A DNA stretch of 64,000 nucleotides from an uncultured Bacilli bacterium (GCA_934148995.1 CAKPDM010000004.1:28927-92926), one strand, 5' to 3'. Positions 7,307-16,514 are shown, counted from the first letter of the stretch. The notes: generated by a model from the letters alone, not told the origin. Numbers and translations are program-made.

Positions 7307-9093
7307 GTATAAGTTTAAAAAGTCAAATAGCACCTAAGGGATTACACTTCAATCCAAGTGATTTCTTTATAAGTGATAAGTATGCTACTATTTTATCAGT
7401 TGTATCTTATCCTAAATATATAGCACCTGGTTATTTATCAACTTTGACATCTATGAGTGGAATTAAAATTGTTATTAAACATATTCCGGTTCCATTTAGT
7501 ATGATGTCTAAGATGATTAATAGACAGATTGCGGATTTAAGAGAAAAGTATCGTCAAGAAAAAGATCAAACTGCTAAGGAAAAGATTAGACAAGATGCTG
7601 AGAGTTTAGAGTATTTCGTTTCCATGCTTGCTTCTAGTCAATCTAAGATTTTTGATTTCCAAATGCATATTATGATTACAGCTGATACAAAAGAAGAACT
7701 AGAACTTAAGAAAGTTAATGTTAAGAACTATCTGGATGCGATGGAGTTACGTGCTGTTTCCCTTCGTTTTGAACAAGAAAAGGTTTTAAAAAGTATTTTA
7801 CCGATCTTTCCGTCACAAGATATTGAACAAAGGATTGGTACACCAATTCCTTCTCCAACAATAGCTGCTATGTATCCATTTATCTTCGATAGTATTAAAG
7901 ATCCAGGACTATCTGTTTTATTAGGAGTAGATTTCTCTGGTGGTGTAATTTTATTTAATCAATTCTTATATCAAATTAGAAAAGAAAATAATAGAAATAA
8001 TGCTAATATGATAATACTTGGTACTTCTGGAAGTGGTAAGAGTACTGCTGCTAAGTTAGTATTAAGAAGCCATATTAGAAATGGTTGTCAGATAGTAGCA
8101 ATTGACCCTGAAAACGAACTTGAAGAAATTACAAGAACTTTCGGTGGAGATACAGTTGATATTGGTAAAGGTGGTCAGTTTGGATTAATTAATCCCCTTG
8201 AAGTTATTATTGATGCTGATGAAGAGGAAATTAAACAAGGACTTGGTTATACTGTTTTGACAAGAACTTTACAGTCATTGAAAGCTTTTATGAGATATTA
8301 TGATCCATCTATTACAGAAGATGTTTTAACAATGTTTAGTGAAGTAGTACAAGATACTTACAAACGATTTGGTATTGATTTTGATACAGATTTTTCACAC
8401 TTTACTAGTAATGATTATCCAACATTTACTGATGTTTATGCTACTATTAAAGGGCGTATTTTATCAATGCCTGAACAAACTCATGAAAAGGATATTTTAC
8501 AAAGATTACAATTAAAAGTTAAGCCATTAGTTACAGAACTTAAATTCTACTTTGATGGAAAAACAACTATTCGTAAAGATAGTGACTTTATGGTATTTAA
8601 TATTAAAGAGTTGATGAACTCAGAAGGAAATACTAAGAATGCGTTGTTCTTCAATATTTTACGTTTTGCTTGGGGATTGTGTCTTGATACTAGTGTAAAT
8701 ACAATATTGATGGTTGATGAAGCTCACGTATTGTTAGGTGCTAATAACGAATTAGGAGCTGATTTTTTAGCACAAGTACAACGTCGTGCTAGAAAATATA
8801 ACACTGGTACAATAATTATTACTCAACAACCAAGTGATTTCTCAGATCCTGCAGTTATTACGCAAGGTAAGGCAATCTTTGATAACTCATCATATTACCT
8901 TGTTATGGGATTAAAGAAACAAGCAGTTGATGATTTATCATTGTTAATTGATTTGAATGATAATGAACGAGATAGTATTAAAAGGTACTCTCAAGGTGAA
9001 GCATTGTTTGTCTGTGGAAATAGACGTATGCGTATAAATGTTGTTGTTACTAAAGAAGAATTAGAATCATTTGGTGATGGCGGAGGATTTTAG
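7303..9093 (+). CDS. VirB4-like T4SS ATPase (C-terminal part)
   Basis: This 596-residue protein has Walker A GTSGSGKST (240-248) and Walker B ILMVDEAH (about 468-475), followed by the VirB4/TraC signature region (QVQRRARKYNTGTIIITQQ). The segment LLGVDFSGGVILFNQF just before Walker A is typical of the family. VirB4 ATPases at the inner membrane power substrate transfer and pilus assembly in type IV secretion. The N-terminal domain is supplied by the preceding gene, whose stop overlaps this start (ATGA), so the products should be made in equal amounts. Confidence 0.85.
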   Translation: MSISLKSQIAPKGLHFNPSDFFISDKYATILSVVSYPKYIAPGYLSTLTSMSGIKIVIKHIPVPFSMMSKMINRQIADLREKYRQEKDQTAKEKIRQDAESLEYFVSMLASSQSKIFDFQMHIMITADTKEELELKKVNVKNYLDAMELRAVSLRFEQEKVLKSILPIFPSQDIEQRIGTPIPSPTIAAMYPFIFDSIKDPGLSVLLGVDFSGGVILFNQFLYQIRKENNRNNANMIILGTSGSGKSTAAKLVLRSHIRNGCQIVAIDPENELEEITRTFGGDTVDIGKGGQFGLINPLEVIIDADEEEIKQGLGYTVLTRTLQSLKAFMRYYDPSITEDVLTMFSEVVQDTYKRFGIDFDTDFSHFTSNDYPTFTDVYATIKGRILSMPEQTHEKDILQRLQLKVKPLVTELKFYFDGKTTIRKDSDFMVFNIKELMNSEGNTKNALFFNILRFAWGLCLDTSVNTILMVDEAHVLLGANNELGADFLAQVQRRARKYNTGTIIITQQPSDFSDPAVITQGKAIFDNSSYYLVMGLKKQAVDDLSLLIDLNDNERDSIKRYSQGEALFVCGNRRMRINVVVTKEELESFGDGGGF

Positions 9094-9117
9094 AAGTAGT
9101 TAGGTGGTGAAGAAGAG

Positions 9118-11493
9118 ATGAACCAAAATAATAATGGACAAAGTAATTTAGGAAATAATAGAGCAGGTCAAAATCCTAATCAAGGTGTTCCAAATAATGG
9201 TCAAAATGGTTCATCTTTTATTAAACCGACTAGAGAAAATTATCGACCTGGTCATTCTTCATCATCATTCCAAGATAGTTTATCAAAAAGACCAACAAGA
9301 ATGAGTGATGATAAACCATCTGCTAAGGAGATGGCCCGGGATAAGATACTTGACTTTATACCAGGTGGTAGAAAAGCTAAGAAGGCAATGGATTGGTCGC
9401 GTAAGGTTGGTAATGGTTTAGATAATATTAGAGCTAAAAGGGGTCCACAGATTCCTATTATTCCTCCTAATGATAATAATACTAACAATAATAATCAAGC
9501 TCAATCTGCTAATAATAGAAATAATTTTTCAAATAATCAGAATGGTTCTGATCGAGTTTTAGATAGGCCATCGTTCTTGCCCAAAAGGCCTAATTTGTTA
9601 GGGAGTAATAGTGATAATGATTATAATGATGAAGATGGTGATCAAGAAGAAAAAAGACCTCGTAGCTTTCTAGGAGGTAATAAACAGAAGAATAATTCTA
9701 AGGGAGGTTTTTCTTTCTTAGGAAAGGGCTTCTTACAAATGTCACCAATAGTAAAAATTGTTTTATTAGTGCTGGTAATAATGCTTCCTTTTCTTTTCAT
9801 GTTTATGGCATTATCTCCTTTACTGGTTTTAAATAGTACTAGTGCTATTGGAATAGCTGATGGCAATAGTGATTATAAAGCTAATGAAGAAGAGGAGAAA
9901 TTTCAAGAAAGAATAAATGAAGTAAAACAGTCATATAGTAATGATGGAAAGAATTTTGAAGCTAAATATATTGGAGCAGTTTATACTGTCCTTTCCACTT
10001 ATGGTGAAGGTTATAGTTATAAAAAGATGACTAAATCAAAGATTGAAGAAATTGCTGATTTAATGTTTGATGATAATGGTTCTTTTAGTGAAGAAACTTT
10101 TAAAAATAATTTGATTAATAAGTATTTTCCAAGTAAAATACCAGGTAAAGATGAGAAGACATATAAAAGATATGTGTCAGATATGTTTGAAATTCTAAAG
10201 TATTATAATGATAATAAAAATGGTACGACTGCTTCCTCTGGTACTACTGGTGATGTTTGTACTTATAAGATAAATGATGTTAATGCAGAACTTTATGGAA
10301 CTGGTATTAAATCTTTAAAAATAACTGCTAGTGATATAAAAGTAAGATTAATGTCAGCTGGAGATATGTGTGGTGGAACCTATGGGCAACCATTGGAAGG
10401 GGAAGAACTTGTTCCATTTGAAAAATATATTTTAGGTGTTGCTTATAATGAAATTAATACTAATTATAAAGAGGCTGCTTTTAAAACACAGTTAATTGTT
10501 GCTAGGAGTTATGCACTTTCGATTGCTTCTGCTACTGCTAGTACTAATGGACGAAAATTAGTTGAAGAGGATGGACAATGGATATTACAGATTCCTAACT
10601 GTGTAGTTGATATGGGTTATTGTGATCCTGATAGAGGTTGTAGTACGTACGGAGCAGCAAATGATCAGAATCAATTATATTATAGTGGAGTAGATACTAA
10701 ACCAGTTAAACGTTTTGGACCACTTGCGGCTGATGCTCCAGAAAGACAGTGGGCTAAAGAAGTAGCCGGAAAAGTCGCTCTTGATAGTTCCGGTCGTGTT
10801 TATTTGACAAACTTTGTAAATACCGATCAGGAAAGATGGGAGGAATTGGCCCAACAGGGACTTGATTATACGCAGATTATTATGAAACATTATCCGAATG
10901 TCTCTTCTATCGGTGATAGTGATTGTGTTGATAATGGCTCTGAAGGTACTGGCGAGTATACTGCTTGGAAACAATACGATAGTAAATGGAGTAGTGTAGT
11001 ATTAGGCGGTGGTAGTGATAGTTCTAGATCAATTAATAGTATTGGATGTTTAGCTACTAGTATTTCTATGTTAATAGAGAAGAGTGGTGCTTTAAATAAC
11101 TTATCAATGGATGCTAATTTAAGAGATAACTTTAATCCAGGTACTTTTGTTGAAGCAATGAATAAAGTTGGTGGCTTTGATTCTGGTGGTCGTTTATATT
11201 GGGCGAAGGTAGGAGAAGTTGTTCCAGGATTTAATTATGATGAGTCTGAGAAAAAGGATCTTTCAGGATTACCAAAAATTCGAAAACTTTCAGAAATTAA
11301 AGAAAGAACATCTAAAGCTAATACTTACTGTGTAGTAGAAGTTAAAGGTAATGAAGGACAGCACTGGGTAGCAGTCGATACTGTTAATGAAGGTACAATT
11401 AAGATATTTGACCCAGGAAGTAATGCCACTAGTATGTGGGATGAATATAAATGGGGTAATACTTCTACTATTCAATGTTTTAAAAAAGGTTAG
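9118..11493 (+). CDS. Membrane-anchored wall hydrolase: SpoIID domain plus C39-like peptidase
   Basis: This 791-residue protein has an Asn/Gln-rich cytosolic region (1-205), one membrane helix (about 208-232), a linker, and two extracytoplasmic enzymes. The first matches SpoIID/LytB glycan-cleaving domains: VPFEKYILGVAYNEI (432-446, with the catalytic-type Glu445) and FKTQLIVARSYAL. The second is a C39-like cysteine peptidase: QYDSKWSS (about 619), IGCLATS with Cys644, HWVAVD with His749 and DPGS with Asp765. T4SS loci need a VirB1-type hydrolase to open the wall, and in Gram-positives this is usually a lysozyme-like domain fused to an NlpC/P60 domain. Using SpoIID and C39 instead is unusual. 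Confidence 0.75.
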   Translation: MNQNNNGQSNLGNNRAGQNPNQGVPNNGQNGSSFIKPTRENYRPGHSSSSFQDSLSKRPTRMSDDKPSAKEMARDKILDFIPGGRKAKKAMDWSRKVGNGLDNIRAKRGPQIPIIPPNDNNTNNNNQAQSANNRNNFSNNQNGSDRVLDRPSFLPKRPNLLGSNSDNDYNDEDGDQEEKRPRSFLGGNKQKNNSKGGFSFLGKGFLQMSPIVKIVLLVLVIMLPFLFMFMALSPLLVLNSTSAIGIADGNSDYKANEEEEKFQERINEVKQSYSNDGKNFEAKYIGAVYTVLSTYGEGYSYKKMTKSKIEEIADLMFDDNGSFSEETFKNNLINKYFPSKIPGKDEKTYKRYVSDMFEILKYYNDNKNGTTASSGTTGDVCTYKINDVNAELYGTGIKSLKITASDIKVRLMSAGDMCGGTYGQPLEGEELVPFEKYILGVAYNEINTNYKEAAFKTQLIVARSYALSIASATASTNGRKLVEEDGQWILQIPNCVVDMGYCDPDRGCSTYGAANDQNQLYYSGVDTKPVKRFGPLAADAPERQWAKEVAGKVALDSSGRVYLTNFVNTDQERWEELAQQGLDYTQIIMKHYPNVSSIGDSDCVDNGSEGTGEYTAWKQYDSKWSSVVLGGGSDSSRSINSIGCLATSISMLIEKSGALNNLSMDANLRDNFNPGTFVEAMNKVGGFDSGGRLYWAKVGEVVPGFNYDESEKKDLSGLPKIRKLSEIKERTSKANTYCVVEVKGNEGQHWVAVDTVNEGTIKIFDPGSNATSMWDEYKWGNTSTIQCFKKG

Positions 11494-11505
11494 GGGAGAT
11501 AAAAC

Positions 11506-12291
11506 ATGGCTGAAAAAAAGCAAAGATATTATGTACTAATTTTTCTCTTATTTGTTTATTTAGTATTGATGTTTATTTTCTTCCTTTATCCTAGCTATAA
11601 AGATAAACATAACAAGACTTCAATAATAGTTGATAAAGATGCAAAGTGGTATTATGAAGATAGTAAATGGAAAGATATGACTAGCACTAACCAGTATAAC
11701 TGGCAGAAGTTTGATATATATCAAGATGGAAGTTATTTTGGTAATTATTCACTTTTATATAATGATAAATGGTATGCTTTTGGTGATAATAGAACACCAA
11801 TTACAATGGATGGTACTGAAATATTTGCTATAAAAACTAATCAAAAATATAAATATGGTAGTTTTATCTTAGAAGATATTAGTGAAGCTGATGAAAAATA
11901 TGTAAGAAAAGTCTTAGAAGATAATGATATTACTGCTTTTACTTTCACAACCTTAAAAGAAGTAAATTTTGATTTAGATAGTGATGGTGAGGATGAAAAA
12001 CTTTTTGTAGTTTCTAATATTTTTACTGATGAAACTGTAAGAGATATTTTTAACTTCATATTTACCGTCAAGAATGGTAAGATAACCATAATCAAAAAAG
12101 ATATAAACACCTACGATAATATGTATAGAATGTGTAAGGCTTACCTTTCACATTTAGTTGATATAACCGGGGATGGTAATTATGAAATAATTACTGGTTG
12201 CGGTTATTATAGTGATAAAAAGCAATGTATTGAAATGTATCAAAAGAAACGTAATAAATACGTTAAGGTTAAATCGTGTGAAGAAAATTAG
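11506..12291 (+). CDS. Membrane-anchored protein with Asp-rich Ca-binding-like loops
   Basis: This 261-residue protein has an N-terminal membrane anchor (about 9-29) and an extracytoplasmic domain. Two DxDxDG-like loops, DLDSDGEDE (about 156-164) and DITGDGNYE, recall VCBS/FG-GAP calcium-binding loops. The ribosome site AGGGGAG lies before the ATG at 11506, 12 bases after the hydrolase gene, so it is part of the same transcript. A hairpin terminator overlaps the stop codon. The function is unknown; an envelope role next to the secretion channel is inferred from position only. Confidence 0.6.
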   Translation: MAEKKQRYYVLIFLLFVYLVLMFIFFLYPSYKDKHNKTSIIVDKDAKWYYEDSKWKDMTSTNQYNWQKFDIYQDGSYFGNYSLLYNDKWYAFGDNRTPITMDGTEIFAIKTNQKYKYGSFILEDISEADEKYVRKVLEDNDITAFTFTTLKEVNFDLDSDGEDEKLFVVSNIFTDETVRDIFNFIFTVKNGKITIIKKDINTYDNMYRMCKAYLSHLVDITGDGNYEIITGCGYYSDKKQCIEMYQKKRNKYVKVKSCEEN

Positions 12292-12313
12292 GTGATACTA
12301 ATTTTCTTTCTTT
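12283..12313 (+). terminator. Rho-independent terminator after the Ca-loop protein
   Basis: Perfect 9-bp stem GAAAATTAG (12283-12291) / CTAATTTTC (12298-12306) with a 6-base loop and a T-rich tail (TTTCTTT). The left arm includes the stop codon of the preceding gene. Confidence 0.75.
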
Positions 12314-12319
12314 AACTGA

Positions 12320-12348
12320 TTGTGAGACATTATTTTCTATGATATAAT
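12320..12348 (+). promoter_or_regulatory. SigA-type promoter P1 upstream of virD4
   Basis: TTGTGA (12320-12325), a 17-base spacer and TATAAT (12343-12348), directly after the terminator. Confidence 0.65.
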
Positions 12349-12359
12349 TTAAATAGTAA

Positions 12360-12388
12360 TTGTGTATTTTGCTTTTTTGATGTATAAT
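12360..12388 (+). promoter_or_regulatory. SigA-type promoter P2 upstream of virD4
   Basis: TTGTGT (12360-12365), a 17-base spacer and TATAAT (12383-12388), exactly 40 bases after P1. Together they drive the VirD4 gene separately from the channel genes. Confidence 0.6.
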
Positions 12389-12418
12389 ATGTTTCAAAAA
12401 AAGAAAGAGGGTTCTTAG

Positions 12419-14557
12419 ATGAAATTAAAAATTCGTGCAGATAAAGATGATTTAATTATATTTTGTGTCTTTGCTGTTTTCTTATTATATATAATAGCAA
12501 TTGGAATTGTTAATCTTCACACTTTTGCGACAGAAGGTGTTTTTAGTGGGTTAAATCCATTACCAGCTTTTGCGCCAGAGTTTTTATGGATGACACTTAT
12601 AATTTATTTTGTAGCTTTAATTGGCATGCTTTTAAGTGTTAAGTCTTATTTTTTTGAAATGGAAAAAGGTTTTGGAATAACTACAGAAAAGAAAGACAAA
12701 GGTTATTCAAGATGGGCTAAAGATAAGGAACTTCAAGAAGAGTTAAAAGAAGTTTCCCTAAAAGCAGATACTGCTACTGCCGGCGGTGTTCCTCTTATTT
12801 TAAAAGATGATGTTGCTTGGGTAGATAATAGCGAATACCATACTTTAGTAATCGGTGCTACTGGATCTGGTAAAACACAAACAGTTATAAAACCAACAGT
12901 TAAGTTACTTGCTAAGAATGGTGAATCAATGATTATCACTGACCCTAAAGGTGAGATTTATGAAGGTACTGCTTCTATGTTACGTGAGAAGGGCTATGAT
13001 GTACAGGTTTTAAACTTTCGTAATCCCCAAGCAGGTAGTGGTTGGAATCCATTAACATTACCTTATCATATGTATAAATCAGGTAATCAGGATAAAGCGA
13101 TTGAGTTACTTGATGACTTGGCTTTGAATATTTTGTATGATTCATCTAATGCTAATGCCGACCCTTTCTGGGAGAAAACCAGTGCTGATTATTTTTCAGG
13201 AGTAGTTTTAGGGTTATTTGAAGATGCTAAAGAAGAAGAAATTAACCTTAACAGTGTTAGTTTAATGACTACTGTAGGAGAAGAAAAGTTTGGTGCTAGT
13301 ACTTATATTAAAGAATACTTTGATGCTAAAGATCCAGCTAGTGCAGCAGCAATTAATGCTTCTAGTACCATATCAGCTCCAACAGAAACTAAGGGAAGTA
13401 TTTTATCAGTATTTAGACAAAAGATTAAGCTATTTGCTTCTCGTGAAAACTTATCAGAGATGTTAAGTCATAGTGATATAGATTTAGCTGGTATTGGAAA
13501 GAGAAAGACTGCTTTATTTATCGTTATTCAAGATGAAAAAACAACTTATCACCCATTAGTTACTATTCTTTTGAAGCAATGTTATGAAACACTTATTGAT
13601 GTTGCCCAAGCTAATGGTGGAGCTTTACCAGTTAGAACTAACTTCTTATTAGATGAATTTGCTAATATGCCAAAGTTAAAAGATATGACAACTATGATTA
13701 CAGCTGCTCGTTCAAGACATATGCGTTTTACGATGATTATTCAAAACTATGCACAGTTAAATCAAGTATATGGTAAAGAGGAAGCTGAAACAATTCGTGG
13801 TAACTGTGGTAACATTATTTACTTAATATCTGCAGAAATTGCTGCTCTTGAAGAAATCTCTAAGATGTGTGGTGAGGTTAAGAGTAAAAAAGACGATAAG
13901 ACAGCATCAACTCCTCTTGTTACTGTGTCAGACTTACAAAGAATGAAACAATTTGAAACAATTATTCTTCGTATGCGTAAACAACCATTTAAAACAAAAA
14001 TGACTCCAGATTTTAAAATTGATTGGGGAAAAACTTATCCGAAAGCAGTCTTTACTGAGCGTGAGAAAGTTCCAGTTCAAACTTTTGATATAAAAACTTT
14101 TGTTAAGGAACAGAAAAAGCAAAAACTGCTTGAAATGATGAATTCAACTGGTCTTGGTAATTCTAGTGATGATGGTGGTATACCATCGTTTGTACCACCA
14201 AACTTATTTGCTAATAATAAAAGACCAGAACCTAATCCATTTACTATGGATATGGAAGCACCAACAAAACTACCAATTAATAAAGCTTTGGAACCAACTA
14301 AAAAGGAACCACCTATGCCTAGTTTTGATGTAGATGAGTTGGTTAAAAAGATAGATGCCAAGATTGCTGAACTTGAAAAAGAAGAAGCTTTGGCTAAAGA
14401 AAAAGAAGAGAAGGAGAAGAAAGAAGAAGCAACAAGAAAAGAAACTTCTCCTATTGCCGAGATTGTTAATCCTAATCCAAGATCTGATATCAATTTGAAC
14501 TTAGATGATAGTGATAATGAAAATGAAGATGATTTCTTTGATGACTTTTTTGATTAG
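12419..14557 (+). CDS. VirD4/TraG-type coupling protein
   Basis: This 712-residue protein has two N-terminal membrane helices (about 11-33 and 57-80), then the TraG/VirD4 ATPase with Walker A GATGSGKT (146-153), TDPKGEIYE, and Walker B FLLDEFANMPKLKDM (about 408). The segment RSRHMRFTMIIQNYAQLNQVYG is characteristic of the family. Coupling proteins deliver substrates, DNA with relaxase or effector proteins, to the VirB channel. The last 130 residues are Pro/Glu/Lys-rich with a coiled-coil-like stretch and an Asp-rich end, a plausible substrate-docking tail. It has its own two promoters and is followed closely by one further exported-protein gene. Confidence 0.88.
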   Translation: MKLKIRADKDDLIIFCVFAVFLLYIIAIGIVNLHTFATEGVFSGLNPLPAFAPEFLWMTLIIYFVALIGMLLSVKSYFFEMEKGFGITTEKKDKGYSRWAKDKELQEELKEVSLKADTATAGGVPLILKDDVAWVDNSEYHTLVIGATGSGKTQTVIKPTVKLLAKNGESMIITDPKGEIYEGTASMLREKGYDVQVLNFRNPQAGSGWNPLTLPYHMYKSGNQDKAIELLDDLALNILYDSSNANADPFWEKTSADYFSGVVLGLFEDAKEEEINLNSVSLMTTVGEEKFGASTYIKEYFDAKDPASAAAINASSTISAPTETKGSILSVFRQKIKLFASRENLSEMLSHSDIDLAGIGKRKTALFIVIQDEKTTYHPLVTILLKQCYETLIDVAQANGGALPVRTNFLLDEFANMPKLKDMTTMITAARSRHMRFTMIIQNYAQLNQVYGKEEAETIRGNCGNIIYLISAEIAALEEISKMCGEVKSKKDDKTASTPLVTVSDLQRMKQFETIILRMRKQPFKTKMTPDFKIDWGKTYPKAVFTEREKVPVQTFDIKTFVKEQKKQKLLEMMNSTGLGNSSDDGGIPSFVPPNLFANNKRPEPNPFTMDMEAPTKLPINKALEPTKKEPPMPSFDVDELVKKIDAKIAELEKEEALAKEKEEKEKKEEATRKETSPIAEIVNPNPRSDINLNLDDSDNENEDDFFDDFFD

Positions 14558-14568
14558 TGGGTGAAAAT

Positions 14569-15762
14569 ATGTTTAATAAATTTAATGATTCTTTAAAAAA
14601 ATTAACCGAAAAAAAAGAAAAGAAAGTAAGTGCTACGCCTACTTCTGATAAAGAAAGAGCAAGAAAAAAATTATTAAAAATAGTAGGAATGATTTCTGCT
14701 TTACTAATAGTTATATTCTTAATAATATTATTAGGTACTGTTTTGATTGGTACTAATTACTCATTTGATCAAATGGAGTTAGAACTAAAAAAGGCTGCTA
14801 TAAAATACTACCAAGTTCAAGATGTCTTACTTCCTGCTGATGAAGGAGTAACTACTGAAGTTGATGATAGTACTTTATCAAGTGAAAATTACAAGTTGAT
14901 GAAACCACTTAATAAAATGAGAAAAAATGTTCAATGTACTGGTAAAGTAGTTGTTCAAAAAATAAATAATGAATATATTTATACACCTTATCTTGATTGT
15001 GGAAATAAGTATAAAACTGAAGAGTTGTATCAAGCAGTAAAGTCAAATAATAAAGCTGTTACTAGTGGTAATGGACTATATGAAATGAACGGTGAATATG
15101 TCTTTAGAGGTGATAGCGTAGATAACTATGTTAAGCTTTCTAAGGGACTATTTAGAATAGTAAAGATAACTAGTGAAAATAAAATACTATTAATTCCAGA
15201 ATTTGATGAATATTATTATAGTGTTTGGGATGATAGATATAATTCTACTATTGGTTATAGTACCGGTATTAACAACTATCGCTTGAGTAGGTTAAAAGAT
15301 GATCTTTTCAATATCTATAATGATAATATAGAAAAATTTATTCTGTTGTCTAATACCGATAAAGAAAAATTAACTACTTTTTCATTATGCATAGGTAAAA
15401 GAAGTGATGCAGAAACTAATAATACTGGTGCTGTTGAATGTGCTGATACTCTTGATAATCAAATGATTGGTTTGTTAACTGCATCTGATTATATCAATGC
15501 TTCTTTGGATCAAAACTGTGTTGCTACTAATTCAAAAGCCTGTCAAAATTATAACTATTTGAAGATTAAAGATACTTCATGGTGGTTAATAACTTCATCA
15601 ACAAAAGATACAGCTTCTGTTTATCGTGTGAATAATTATGGTTATATTGTTTCTTCTAGTGCTTCAACGCTTAGTAGAATTAGACCTACTGTTATGTTAA
15701 ATAACAATGTAATGATAAAGAGTGGTAAAGGAACTAAGAGTGATCCATTTATTTTAAAATAA
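14569..15762 (+). CDS. Membrane-anchored extracellular protein of unknown function
   Basis: ATG at 14569 follows GGGTG and gives 397 residues; the in-frame GTG at 14557 overlaps the virD4 stop and is less likely. A cytosolic basic segment (1-40) precedes one helix (about 42-64) and an extracellular region. The part FRGDSVDNYVKLSKGLFRIV, then ILLIPE and YYYSVWDDRYN, and the end IRPTVMLNNNVMIKSGKGT, follows a layout I associate with secreted Firmicutes proteins (a DUF6273-like domain). This is pattern memory, not a search. It is the last gene of the secretion locus and has a terminator after it. Confidence 0.6.
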   Translation: MFNKFNDSLKKLTEKKEKKVSATPTSDKERARKKLLKIVGMISALLIVIFLIILLGTVLIGTNYSFDQMELELKKAAIKYYQVQDVLLPADEGVTTEVDDSTLSSENYKLMKPLNKMRKNVQCTGKVVVQKINNEYIYTPYLDCGNKYKTEELYQAVKSNNKAVTSGNGLYEMNGEYVFRGDSVDNYVKLSKGLFRIVKITSENKILLIPEFDEYYYSVWDDRYNSTIGYSTGINNYRLSRLKDDLFNIYNDNIEKFILLSNTDKEKLTTFSLCIGKRSDAETNNTGAVECADTLDNQMIGLLTASDYINASLDQNCVATNSKACQNYNYLKIKDTSWWLITSSTKDTASVYRVNNYGYIVSSSASTLSRIRPTVMLNNNVMIKSGKGTKSDPFILK

Positions 15763-15771
15763 TATTTGTTA

Positions 15772-15799
15772 AAAGTCATATTAAATTATGGCTTTTTTC
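15772..15799 (+). terminator. Rho-independent terminator ending the secretion locus
   Basis: AAAGTCATA (15772-15780) pairs with TATGGCTTT (15787-15795) with one wobble pair, a 6-base loop and a T tail. Confidence 0.75.
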
Positions 15800-16025
15800 T
15801 GTGATTTAGTATAAAAATAACTATTTCATGAGAAAATATCTCTTGAAATGTTGAAAAAATTATGAATTAGTCAGTGATCGATTAAAAAATATACTATGTT
15901 AAAGGCATATATTTTAAAGATCTTTTATAGTATTAGGAAAGTTGTACAACTGTTTATAAATTTTTTGAAGAAATAGATGAAAGATTAAAGTAACTAGAAT
16001 GAAAATGACTTTTATTCATTTTTTT
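15800..16025 (+). other. Non-coding gap before spoVAC
   Basis: About 226 bases of AT-rich sequence with no supported gene. A weak hairpin (near 15999-16025, ATGAAAATG...TTTATTCAT with T run) could be a terminator. Short open fragments exist in several frames, but none has a start or ribosome site. Confidence 0.4.
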
Positions 16026-16054
16026 GTATATCTAGCAAAAAAGCATCCATACTA
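16026..16054 (+). promoter_or_regulatory. SigG/SigF-type forespore promoter of spoVACDE
   Basis: GTATA (16026-16030), a 17-base spacer and CATACTA (16048-16054). This fits the forespore consensus (GnATA-like -35, CATnnTA -10, 16-18 spacer) and not SigA. The spoVA operon is a known SigG target in Bacillus. The predicted start of transcription is near 16061, leaving a very short leader before the ATG at 16071. Confidence 0.65.
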
Positions 16055-16070
16055 TCAATAGGTGAATAAA

Positions 16071-16514
16071 ATGAAAGAAAAAAAATATCAAAGAATAGTT
16101 GATAGACATAAACCTAGAGAAGAAAAAGGGAAGTTTGCTTTGATTGCTTTTTTAGTTGGTGGTTTAGTAGGAATGATTGGTGAAGGAATAATTTGTTTTT
16201 ATGTAAAAATATTATCAATTTCTAGAAGTGATGCTTCAACCTATATGATAGTAACCTTAATATTTATAGCATCACTATTAACTGCTCTTGGAGTATTTGA
16301 TAACTTAGTAAAAAAAGCTAAGTGTGGACTACTTATTCCTATAACTGGATTTGCTCATTCAATGACTAGTGCTGCGATTGATTATAAGAAAGAAGGCCCT
16401 ATCTATGGAATAGGTAGTAATATCTTTAAATTAGCAGGATCAGTTATTCTGTATGGAATTGTTTCTTCTTGGGTATTTGGAATGATTCGTTATGGAATCG
16501 AGGTGTTAAAATGA
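16071..16514 (+). CDS. spoVAC: Stage V sporulation protein AC
   Basis: This 147-residue membrane protein (start ATG at 16071 behind AGGTG; the GTG at 16062 is part of the ribosome site) has about four helices. The segments FLVGGLVGMIGEGI, TALGVFDNLVKKAKCGLLIP and ITGFAHSMTSAAIDYKKEG are characteristic of SpoVAC. SpoVAC is a mechanosensitive-type channel in the spore inner membrane that moves dipicolinic acid in during sporulation and out during germination. Its TGA overlaps the ATG of spoVAD. Only AC, AD and AE are present, the minimal set seen in many clostridia and reduced Bacilli. Confidence 0.92.
   Translation: MKEKKYQRIVDRHKPREEKGKFALIAFLVGGLVGMIGEGIICFYVKILSISRSDASTYMIVTLIFIASLLTALGVFDNLVKKAKCGLLIPITGFAHSMTSAAIDYKKEGPIYGIGSNIFKLAGSVILYGIVSSWVFGMIRYGIEVLK

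Noticed and set aside
14077..14493. Minus-strand open frame opposite the virD4 end
   Set aside because: Ser-rich antisense reading of a Glu/Lys-rich region; no ribosome site.
15800..16025. Remnant gene in the gap before spoVAC
   Set aside because: Only short open pieces in different frames, no recognisable motif.
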